A stretch of DNA of 64,000 nucleotides from Steromphala cineraria (lineage: Eukaryota > Mollusca > Gastropoda > Trochida > Trochidae), in assembly GCA_916613615.1 (NCBI GenBank), contig OU744724.1, positions 33,863,607-33,927,606 of the forward strand. The letters are read 5' to 3'. Positions 37,401 to 49,400 of this stretch are shown piece after piece. A model generated the notes under the pieces. It was not told where the DNA came from and ran no database searches. It saw nothing but the letters and a program-made list of their open reading frames with translations. How positions within the stretch are numbered: position 1 is the stretch's first letter; every line of letters starts with the position of its first letter. A program made the translations under genes and the position numbers.

Positions 37401-40400
37401 TAATGAGATGGTTATTGGTTGATGTTTTAATACCATCTTGACATGAAAATCATACTGAAATGTGTTTTCATTGAAAGATTAGATATTTGTATCAGAATAA
37501 TACTGAGTCACAGAGGACCCACATGATTAGTTTTTGGGGTTCCTCCTGACATTTTCTGCGTCAAATACTCAGGAAAGTTGCATCCCGTAAAACCCTGCAC
37601 GTGATTCATAATAAAAGTTATCAGTAAAGACAATGTAGCTCCGATGATTGGCTTCTTTCCACGATGATTTTCTTTTTCTGGGCGAAACGCTTTATTCTTT
37701 GTCAAATTGTTAAATCATGAACAACTGAAATGATAACCTCATGAACATATTTGAAATTAAGTGTGAAATAATCATGTAAAAAACTAAAAATCATATATAT
37801 TAGTTAACAGGAAAGTCCTGAATTTCGTTTCCACTGGTATGTGGACATGTCCCGGCACTCACCAATCCAATCCCCTGCCACAGGGTATGTGGTAACAGCT
37901 ATCTCAAGATAGTCTGTCTTAACCTGGGAGACAGTAGCTGATGTAGCGTGTTTCAGATATTTGGATGCAATGGTACGTGAGCAGTGGTCGCGGAGGACAC
38001 CCCTGCACGAGCACATTAGCCCTAGTTAGCTGGGAACGGTGGAGGTCTTGGACTGCCAGAAGTGTCTCAAGTTGGTAAAGGATGGGCACCCAGCCATAAA
38101 ACTGCCCAACAAATCATGTCTAGTCGAAATAGAAGAAGAAAACCAGACGGTGCCAGTAGCACTAACGCTGCTGGTAGTGTCTCGGGCTTGGCAGACCTCA
38201 GGGCGCGTGGGTCAGCAGGGTCCGGCTACGGCAAATCCTGTGAACGCCCAGAACATTTCAATATCAGTTCGTGGAATGTTGGAACCATGCGGGGAAAAGC
38301 AAATGAGGTGGTGGAGACCATATCCAGAAGGAAGATTGACCTGTGCTGCTTACAGGAGACCAGATGGAGAAACGAAGGTGTCAGGAAGATTGCTGGAAAG
38401 GATACCTTTTGCAAGTTCTACTGGTCTGGGAATGACAAGGGCATAGGAGGAGTTGGAATACTACTCTCAGAAAAGTGGTGGGAGAAAGTGTTTGAGGTGA
38501 AGAGAATATCCGACAGGATAATTCTCGTGCGTCTAGTCGTTGGGAGAGTAGTATTTGCCATTGTGTGCATTTATGCCCCACAAGTCGGGCTAAGTGAGGA
38601 AATGAAGGATCACTTCTATGAGCAGTTACAAAGCGTAGTAGCGACTGTACCAGGTACAGAGGAACTGTTTGTATGTGGTGACTGGAATGGACATATTGGC
38701 TTTGCTACGAGTGGATATGAAGGAGTACATGGCGGCCATGCTATTGGGCAGAGGAATGCGGAGGGAGAAAGACTTCTCGAGTTTGCTGTTGCCAACAACT
38801 TAGTGATTGGAAACTCAGTGTTTGAGAAGAGGCCGAAACATCTGGTCACATACCAGTCAGGAGGAGCTATGACCCAGATAGACTACATACTCTTCCGGCG
38901 AAGCTTTAGGAAACATGTCACCAACGTCAGAGTCATCCTTGGTGAAGAGTGTGCCACACAACACAACATGCTAATCTGTAACCTCAAGGTAGAACCTCCT
39001 CACAAATGTATACACAAGTTCACACCACGCATAAAGCTGTGGAAGCTGAAGGAACCAAGTGTCCAAGCAGAATTTGCTGATAGATTCACGAGGAAAAACA
39101 GAGATACAGCTGCAGTTGGTGTTGAAGAACAGTGGAAGAGGCTCAAAGATGGGTTGAAGGATGCAGCGGCTGATGTGTGCGGAGTGTCATCCAAGCACAA
39201 ATGGAAGAAACAGACCTGGTGGTGGAATCAGGATGTTGACCTAGCTGTAAGGCAGAAGAGACAGTGCTACAAAGCATGGAAAGCAGGTGGCTCTAGGGAA
39301 GCATACAACGATTCCAAGCGTGCAGCCAAAGCCGCTGTACACCACGCAAAGACAGAGGCCGAGAAAGACACCTTCAGTACCATAAACCTAAAGTCCAGCG
39401 AAATATACAAGCTTGCAAAACAAATGCGCAATGACAATCAAGATGTCATGGGTGAAAAACCTATCAGAAATGATGATGGTGAACTGTCACTGGACGATGA
39501 GGCCAAAAAGAAGTCATGGAAACAGCACTACGAGCGCTTACTGAATGTTGAATTTCCTTGGAATCCTGACAATTTGTCACACGAGCCTCCAGTAGAGGGT
39601 CCTAGTATCCCTATCACACAAGAAATGATCACTAAAGCCATCAACAAGATGAAAACCGGAAAAGCAGCAGGACCATCTGGTATAGTTGCCGAGATGCTCA
39701 AACCAACGGGTGAACTAGGGGCAAGTCAGGTGCATGAACTGTTCGAAGCCATCATCAGAGAAGGATGTATACCTGCGGAGTGGGAAGAAAGCTTCATAGT
39801 CAGTCTATACAAAGGGAAAGGGGATGCTTTAAACAGAGGGAACTACCGTGGACTCAAGCTTATCGATCAAGTCATGAAAGTCTTGGAAAGAGTTGCTGAA
39901 CAACTAATCAGACAACAAATACAGATTGATGATATGCAATTCGGCTTCATGCCCGGTAGGGGTACCACTGATGCAATCTTCATTATTCGCCAAGTCATGG
40001 AGAAACATCTAGCAGCACAGAAACCACTGTACATGGCATTTGTAGATCTGGAGAAAGCTTTCGACCGCGTCCCTAGAGAAGTCATCTGGTGGGCTCTGCG
40101 AAAGTTAGGTGTGAACGAGTGGTTAGTCCAACTGGTGAAGTCTATGTACACCAATGTACGTAGTCGAGTAAGAGTCGGCAACAGTTACAGTGAGGACTTT
40201 GATGTCCAAGTGGGTGTCCACCAAGGATCAGTCCTAAGCCCACTACTTTTCATCATTGTCCTTGAAGCACTTTCATCAGAGTTCCGAACCAGTTGCCCAT
40301 GGGAACTCCTGTATGCCGACGACCTCGGGATCATTGACACTTCGCTCGAAGCACTCAAAGAACGTCTGATTAGGTGGAAGAGTGGCATGGAGGAGAAAGG

Positions 40401-43400
40401 TCTGAGGGTCAATATGGATAAGACCAAGGTCATGATTGCCGGCCCCAACCTTGACTTGATGCGGAAATCAGGAAAACACCCTTGTGCAGTATGTCTGAGT
40501 GGAACGGGCAGCAACTCAATCCGCTGTACTCAGTGTTTAGGTTGGGTCCACAAGAAGTGTAGTGGCATAAGTGGCGCATTGCATGAAGATCCAAACTTCA
40601 AATGTGCACGTTGCACAGGAGCAGCAAGACCAATAGATGGCAGATCTCACACGGAGGTCGATATCGGGGATGACAAGCTCGAAGTAGTGACCGATTTTTG
40701 TTACCTTGGAGATACGCTCTCATCTGGTGGAGGCTGTGAACTCGCTGCAGCAACACGATGCAGATCTGCCTGGAAGAAGTTTAGAGAGCTGCTACCAATC
40801 CTGACAAACAAGCACCTACCAAAGGCAACAAGAGGTCATGTATACTCCGCCTGTGTCAGAAGTGTGCTACTGTATGGCTCCGAAACATGGGCTGTTTCAG
40901 CTAACACACTGAAGAAGCTACAGCGCAATGACAGAGCTATGGTCAGATGGATATGTCTAACAAAACCTGAAGACAACATCCCGTTTGAATCCCTCCTAGC
41001 ACAGGTCAATCTGAAAAACATCACAGATGTCATGCGGAAGAGCAGGCTCCGTTGGTTGGGACACATAGAGCGCAGTAATGGCTGGATAGCTCAAGTGCGA
41101 CAAATGAGGATACCATCAGAAAGAACCTCCGGTAGGCCTAAGCTATCATGGGAAGACCTTGTGAAACGTGATAGGAAAACACTGAAAATGGAAACCACCA
41201 ACCCCCACAGTAGACAGGAATGGAGAGGAAGACTTCGATCGAGACCAGACAGTCAGGCCACACCCTCTTCAGAGGATTAATTCTGGCCTGATCAACAAAT
41301 AAACCGGATATGATGATGATGATGATGATGATGATGACAAAAAATACACCGCTAGAATTGCTTGTCAGTGACTTTGATTATTTTCGCTATTTTTTTGTTT
41401 TGAAGGGTGGATTAGAATTAATTACCAAATTTGACATAGTTGTTAACATAAAAAATAGAAAACAAATCGAATATATAAAATTTGACGTGTCGTGTGCAAA
41501 AGGGAATTCCCTCCCGAATATTTGTGGAACAAAAATACCTGCTCGAACTGGCCGTTTAAGGTAGCCTTAGTGCAATGTTAAAGAATGGGAGTTAAGGTCA
41601 ACCTCAGTAAAGGTTGCTTTGTGAAAGGAGGCCCAGCCTCATCTAATAGTATGATTTATGATGACATGCTATAAGTTCAAATATTACTGTTCTGAAAATT
41701 CATGACTTGTATGTTATATGTGTACTTCTACAAATCAAAGTATAGCCAAACCTTACCAGTTGCCAGAAACCAGATAATATATTGACAGCAATTCAGGCAA
41801 ATTGTAAACTATAACAAAATATTCTCCATACAGAGTGCAGGAAATAATGGGTGAGCAACAGAGAGAGTCTGGAAGGATACCCAGAACAATAGAGTGTGAA
41901 CTCACAGCTGATCTAGGTATGTGGAAACTTCTTACAGTATCTCAAAATACATATTCTGAATCTAGTAGCATATTTCATTTCAGTTCACATAATCAATTTT
42001 GGATATGACTATCTTATTTCATCATTGTTTCTACCTCACACAAATTTGACAAAAAGCAATAGTATATTAGTATTACTCTTTGGTGTTTGCAAATCCTGTT
42101 CACAAATGTGTGTCAATTGTATTTCTAAACTGTCGTTGTTGAAACCACATTCAGACCATGTGGACATAATTCCAAGACACGATTAAACAACTCCCAACTG
42201 TATTCATTTTTGAGCTTGTGACTCTGTAAATAATTTTTTGGACCTCAACCAAAATTAATAAAAATGTATATTTACACAGACTTTATTTGTTCTAGTTGAC
42301 AGCTGTGTTCCTGGAGATATAGTGACAGTGTCTGGAATAGTCAAGGTCAACAGCGTGGAAGAAGGTAGTTTAACTTTATCATACAATTTAGCGGTTATAA
42401 AACAATAGTAGCTTGTTCTTGCTCTGCTTAACTCACTGATCCTACCAATGCTCAAGCAATGAAGTCAACACAAATCAAGAAAAAAAGTGTTTCTTTTCTA
42501 TTGAAATATATATCAGATACTGAGAAGGTGAGGACCAAGTTTTATATAACCATCATCTTTTACCAAATAAGTCTATACAACAAACATGATTGTTTAACTA
42601 GAAATACTTTGTGAGGAATTTTGTGCACCACAAGTGTTACACCCCTGGCAGAAGAATCGGGTATTATCAAGTGGAAGTCACAAAGTTTTAAAATTAGTAA
42701 ATCCCAAGTCACAGACCCACTTATGATGTCGTTAAAAACACTGAAAAATAAATGACATGCCTCTTTTAAAAATTATGAATAAAGTGACTTGACTTGACAA
42801 AATAAAAAAAGGCTGCTCAATGACTTACTGACTCTGAAAATGGCTCTCAAAGGAGATATTGAACTCAGTTAATATATAAAAGTACCGTCTATTTATCTTG
42901 CATCTGTCTGCAGGTAAAGGACGGAACAAGGACAAGTGTATGTTCCTGCTGTACCTGTATGCCAACTCAGTGAGCAACATGAAGGGGGGCAGCAAGTCCG
43001 GCTGTGAGGGGAGTCTAGCTCTCGACTTCACCATGAAGGAGCTGTATGCTATAGAGGAGATACAGAGTCAGGATCATCTCTTCAGGCTCCTTGTCGGGTG
43101 GGTTCAAGATATTTCAGTAGTTCTTTCGAAATGCTTTTGTATCCAGTCTAATTAGAATCGACAATGTTCTGGGAATACAAGTATCAAAATATTGATGCTT
43201 ACACAAATCAAATGTGTTATGTAGCAGAGCTTTTCCTCCACAAGGTGCGCGTTCGGCTTCGGATCAGGATCGATGGGGTCCGTGGTTTGAATCCCGCCAG
43301 GGGCTCGGCAACTTTGTCTGCAGTAGAGAACTGTTCTACACGCAGTCAGGTTTGGGTGCAATGCTACACTGAATTTCAACGCAGCTAGTTCCAGGCGATG

Positions 43401-46400
43401 CTCGCAGGTTTCCCTGCGTTATGTTCAAATCCTTTGCACAATGTCATCAGAGTCCTTAGAATGGTTGAAAATGTTTTATGTGTGAAGTTAACTCATATTT
43501 TCATCCTTTAAAATGTGTGTTGATGTCTTTGTGTAAATATATTTATCTGATATCCATTCCTTTAAACATTTTTTATGAATAATTTTAAAGTGTACAGACA
43601 AATCTTGTGTTCAATATTTTTAAATGTGTTAAGTATCCCAATTATTCCCCAAGCTTTATAGTCTTTTCTTGTTAACTAGATAATCTAACAGACTTTTCTT
43701 TAGAAAATATGTACATTGATTGTGCATGTGAGTCTCCCAAAAGCTGTCGTATAACTTGCATCTTACTATTCTTTTTCAGAAGGGATCCTCCTTGGGGTAC
43801 TATTGCATAAAAATCTGTTTTTTTGCTACTATGACAGGTTGTGACTATTTTTGAATAAAAAATATACAAAAAACAACATTTGGAAAATGTGTTGTCGTTT
43901 GTCCTACCACCTCGTATAGAGCCCCATCCCTGGCCGTCACTATGACACCAGGGGCAGATAACTCTAATCTTACCACTTATCAATCTGTCATTAAGCCAGC
44001 CGGACGTCTTCGTTCTTCTGTCGACTTTTGTTAAGTTTTCTCGTGAAGTTTCCTAAGAAAACGTACTATGGACAAAGAAATTGTATGTGTGGTAACCTTT
44101 TATTCTTAGAATAGGTTCGCATTCTCGCATTTCTCGCGTTGTAGACTAGGTTTCTCAAACCCACCGCGGCCATGTGCTCGCGTTGTGGGGCGAGAATTCG
44201 ACAAAGATGGCGACTTCCCGATTAGACTTTTCCTGCTAGTGGAAAATTGTATCTTTTCGTATGGAGTGCGTCTTTCTTTGGTGCTTGTTGTTATGTTACT
44301 CATAATATTTAAGCAACCTTTCGTTCCTTGAATAAATTTCACTTCGAAAGTTCGTTGTGATTTTTATTTTTGTGGAACGGGCAAGCCATGTTTTTTACAT
44401 GCTCTTTTCCATTTCAGGCTGCTATGTTTTTTGGCTTGCTTCATAAGTTGCAATTTCATTACTTTGGCAGCCGAATTTGCCAATTTATGTCATGCTTAGA
44501 ATAGGCGCATGTACACTTTGATACACATGTTTACATTCTTCCACGCATGCACGGTTGAAATATCTATTGAATGATTTTGCAGTCTTTCAAACGATGTTTC
44601 AACTGCGGGACTAACATCCCTCAAGCCGATGCACACGAATTGTGCATCGTCTGCCTGGTCGAGGACGACCATGATGATTCAGCGTGCTCTACATGCTCAG
44701 GGTTCTCCAACCGCACGAAGAAGAGAAGGGCACTGGACACGGCGTTCTTCCGGAGCCTCAGGGAAGCGGGCGAGGATCTCCGCAAGGCGACCCCCCCCCT
44801 CCAAGCGTAAGCGTAAGAGTAAGCAGGCCACCCCCGCTCTCCCTTCTGACTCTCCGAGTTCAGATTCGGAGGTGGGGGAACGGCTGTCCTCCGCTAGGGT
44901 CCGTCCAATCACACAATCTATTGACACCATTAACGCCATTATTAAGGGGCAGATGAAGGGCATGCTGGGAGACCTGATGTCGCAGCTCCGGCAGGAGCTG
45001 AGGACGTCGGTTCCCCCATGCCTGGATGCTCCGTCGGCCGGTGCTTCGCGCACCGCGTCCGACGTCGGTGCCGACGCAGGCCTGGGCAGGGGCCCAGGTG
45101 TCGCACAGGTTCCCGACGCCCAAGTGCCCGGTACTTCCCGGGCCATGGTGGGCAATACCATACGGCCTCCCCCGTCTTCCTCCGGCTCCGCTGGTGTGAC
45201 GGTCGGTGCCGGTTCCCCAGAGAGGCTGGGTCCCGACGCTCCGCCGCCGGGGCTCGCACCTGGACTTTTCCTTCCGCCCCCTTCTCTCGAACGGCGTGAG
45301 TCTGGTGGCTCGGCGTTCCGCATCCCTCGTCTTCCTCCTTCTGTGTCTTCGGTCGTTCCCTCTGATGCCTTGTCCTCGGTAGAGGATTCCGAGGTGTCGG
45401 GGGAGCGATCGGAGGCGGAGATGGACGTCGAGGGGGATGGGAATCCTGATCCACTAGACTTACCCATCTCTGTTGCCTTGAGGGAGATCCGTGCCAAGGT
45501 GGCAGAGGCCATCCCTCAGGTTGTCGTTCCCGAGAAGGAGGTAGGGGAGGAGTTCCGGCTTCCCGGAGGAGCTTTTGCTCAACGCAAGACTCCTCAGGTG
45601 CGCCTCCGCATCTTGGATTCAGTCCGCACTGATATGATCGCGCCGCTCCTGAAGGGTACTAGAACACGCTACTCCCTGCCGGAGTTAAATAAGCGGTATC
45701 CTTTGGGGGAGGCGGGGTTATTTGAGGTACCGGTCTGTGACTCGGATGTGTCGGCCTCAGTCAGCCTGGACTCCCTTGGAGCCCAGGGCCGGTGTGTGCC
45801 CCCCTTTAAGCAGGATGCGTTCCTGAAAAAGCTATTTAGGACGTCGGAAGACTCCTACAGAAATGGCTGTCAGGCGCTCCGTATTGCAGTTCATCAGGCG
45901 TACCTGGCTTCGCTCCAGGCCACGTCGTTGGACGAGGGAAAGGACCGTAGCCTTCCGGCTATGCTCCAGAGGCAGCTGGCTGAGGTGAGTGGTCACCTGG
46001 CAAGGGACGCCATCCGTAGCGCTTCTAGCCAGGTGATGTGCGCAGTAATGGGGCTGCGCCGGGTGTGGCTCTCTTTCTCTTCCTTCCCGCAGCCCACCCG
46101 AGACATGTTGATGGAGCTCCCGTACGAACTGGGTTCCACCCTGTTTCCCGGGTCCGCTACCATCATCAAGGACACCGCGGACCAGATTTCACGAGTTAGG
46201 GACGTCAAAGGCGCCCTTGGCTCATCTGGTAAGCGGAAGTCCTCCCCCCTTGACAACCTGAGCACTGGGCCACCGGCCAAGTCCTACTCGTCGTGGAACG
46301 GGCCATACGAGGGACGCTCAGGTCAACAGCAAGGGAAGGGGAAAGGCCGGGGGAAAAACCGACAGCATGCCAAGGGCAAGCAGTCGTCTTTTCGGGGCAA

Positions 46401-49400
46401 AAGGGGCGCCAACAAGGGCCCCTAAGCCTCTTCCTGCCCAGTCTGGAGGACCGCCAGGGGACCGGAGTGTCGCCGGAGGCGGGAATCCACTGCCTTCTCC
46501 CAGTTGTTCTGGAGGACCGCCAGGGGACCGGAGTGTCGCCAGAGGCGGGAATCCACTGTCTTCTCCCAGACGTTCCAGTCGGGGGCCGTCTGTCTCGGTT
46601 CCTGGAGGAGTGGGAAGTAGTTTCTTCGAATCCCTGGGTCCTGTCCACACTCAGGGATGGTCACTTGCCACTCTGGAAAGTTGGGCCACCGCCTTTTACC
46701 GGAGTGAGGAGCACACCTGTGCCAGCCTCCCCGGGAAAAGCGCAGGTTCTACGCGCCGAGGTCACAGCTCTGCTGGACAAGGCAGCTATAGAAGTCGTTC
46801 CGGTGGGCCAGGAGGAAGTCGGGTATTACTCGACGTACTTCCTGGTCACCAAGAAAGACGGAGGATTCAGGCCCATCCTCAATTTGAAGTATCTGAACAG
46901 AATGCTGGAGATACCATCGTTCAAGATGGAGACTCTCAGGTCTGTGATAGCATCGGTAGGGTCGGGAGATTGGCTCTCCTCAATCGACCTCAAGGATGCG
47001 TATCTTCATGTCCCGATGCACCCCCAGTTCAAGAAGTATCTTCGCTTCGCTTTCGACGGGGTGTGCTACCAGTTTCGTGTGCTCCCCTTCGGCATCTCGA
47101 CGGCGCCAAGGGTGTTCACCAAACTGATGCTGGTTCCAGCCCAAGTGGCCAGATCGAGGGGCAGGTGTTGCCACCCGTACCTGGACGACTGGCTCATCAG
47201 GGCCCTTTCACGTCAGCTGAACCAGGAAGCCACCCAGGAGATTATGAACATTCTTGTTCGCCTGGGTTGGATCATCAACCTGAAGAAGTCAGACCTTGCC
47301 CCATCACAAGACCTTGTCTTTCTGGGGGCCAGGTTCCGCACCGCGGAGGGACTAGTTTCCCTGGCTCCGGACAGGGTGATCAAGGTTTCCCTGGCCGTCT
47401 CCCATTTCCTTCAGTCTCCGTCTCAGCCGGCCAGGTCTTGGCTTCGGCTGTTGGGGAATATGGCGGCCACGGTAGACATAGTGTGGAGAGCCCGCCTCAG
47501 GATGAGACCAGTTCAGCAGGCTCTGGCCGGTCTGTGGTCTCATGCGGACGATCTCGAGCGGCAAGTCCCCATTCCAGGGTGGCTCCCGGCTCATCTCGAG
47601 TGGTGGCTGAACAGGGACAATCTATCCAGGGGCATTCCCTTGGAGGTCCCGAGACCCTCAGTTACGATCCAGACCGATGCCTCCCTCTCAGGCTGGGGAG
47701 GGGTCATGGGCGATCACTTGGCCTCAGGCCTGTGGTCTGCGGAGGAGTCCAAGTTGCACATCAATGTGTTGGAACTTCGGGCGGTCAGGAGAGTGTTCAG
47801 TCGATTCAGTCCGCTGATTCAGGGCCAGGTCGTACGTCTAGAGATGGACAATCAGACGGCAATGACCTACATTCTCAAGCAAGGAGGGACAGTGTCACCT
47901 TCCCTTCTAGAGGAAGCCTGGCAGTTTCTACTGTGGTGCGATCACCTCGACATCAAGGCGATGCCGGAGTATCTTCCAGGGATAGACAACGTTCGGGCAG
48001 ATGCGCTATCTCGTCGCATTCTGGCCCCGCACGAATGGATGCTCCACCGGGGGACATTCGACACTATCTCCCAGTTGTACGGATCGTTCCAGGTGGATCT
48101 GTTTGCGTCCGTGGCAACGAGACAGACCCCGGTCTTTTGCTCCAAAATCCCGGACCCGGCAGCTCTGGCCTCAGACGCCTTCGCGATAGACTGGACCGAC
48201 AGGGTGCTGTGGGCGTTCCCACCCTTGCCCCTCATTCCCAGGGTTCTATCGCAGATGGGCAGTCAACCTCCCAGACTTCTGGTGTTGGTGACCCCATTGT
48301 GGACGGCTCAGAGCTGGTTCCCGTCGGTGCTCAGATTTCTGGTACGGCCTCCTGTACTATTACCGTGTCGGCGGGGCCTTCTATCCCAGGAGGGAATGCC
48401 CCACCCGAATCCCAGGATTCAGTGGGTGGCCTGGCCACTGTCCGGAATCGCCTCCAGGAGAGCGGTATTCCTGCACGAGTTGCAGACACAATACTGGCTT
48501 CGAGGAGGGATTCGACGAACATTCAGTACGAGGATAGATGGGCCTGTTATGCGCGCTGGTGTGGAAGTCGAGGGCTTCTCGATCCCTTTTCTGCAGGGCT
48601 AGTGCCGGTTCTCGAGTTTTTACAGTCTCGGCTGGATGACGGCTTGGCCGCGTCCACAGTGAGAGGTTACTCTACGGCCATTTCTGCGTTCCACATTCCG
48701 GTGGATGGTACCGTTCTAGGTGGCCACCCTCTGGTGCAGCGTTTTCTAGCAGGCGTGGACAGGATCCGCCCCCCTGTGCGGCGGATCAGCCCCTCGTGGG
48801 ACCTATCCTACGTCTTGGACTGGCTGTCAGGTCCGTCTTTTAGGGACCTTGATTCCTTGTCTCTTCAGTTGTTAACCTGGAAGGCTGCCTTTTTGGTGGC
48901 GATTACGTCTGGCAGGCGGGTAGGCGACATCCATGCGATGTCTGCTGATCCCGAGCTGACTGTCTTCCATAAGGACAGAGTCAGCATTAGACTGCCGGAC
49001 TCATATCGTCCCAAGGTAGCCCACTCCTTTCATGTCTCAGCTCCCATAGAGCTCCCGGCTATGTCACAGCCGGCGTCCTCTGGGGCTAGGTCCACGATCC
49101 CGCACATCCTGGATGTGCGTAGGACCTTAAAGAAGTATGTCCAAAGAACAAAAAGCATTCGTAAGGACAAACAGCTTTTTTGTTGCTATGGCGGAGGGAA
49201 GTCGGGCGTTCCCGCTTCTAAGCAAACAATATCCAGATGGATTGTTTCGGCCATCTGTATGGGTTATTTCTATAAGGGTCACCAGCCCCCGGAGGGCCTA
49301 AAGGCTCATTCGGTGAGGGCGGTGGCAACCTCGAAGGCATATGCAGCGGCTCTGCCCATTGAGGAGATTTGCTCAGCGGCTATATGGAGCCGACCGAGCA

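Larger units (their letters stand above)
36207..41637. mobile_element. possible DNA element with inverted ends enclosing the LINE
   Basis: CTGGGCCCCCTTTCA and CTTAAACGGCCCGTTCGAGC at the left match, reversed, CGAACTGGCCGTTTAAGG and TGAAAGGAGGCCCAG at the right. The LINE lies between them. No target duplication is evident, so the boundary claim is tentative. Confidence 0.4.

Noticed and set aside
43280..43310. B-box-like GGTTTGAATCCC suggesting a tRNA or SINE
   Set aside because: No A-box or cloverleaf could be placed; insufficient for a call.
44697..46650. Long antisense open frames in the DIRS region
   Set aside because: They mirror GC-rich gag/RT coding sequence on the other strand and have no recognisable domains.
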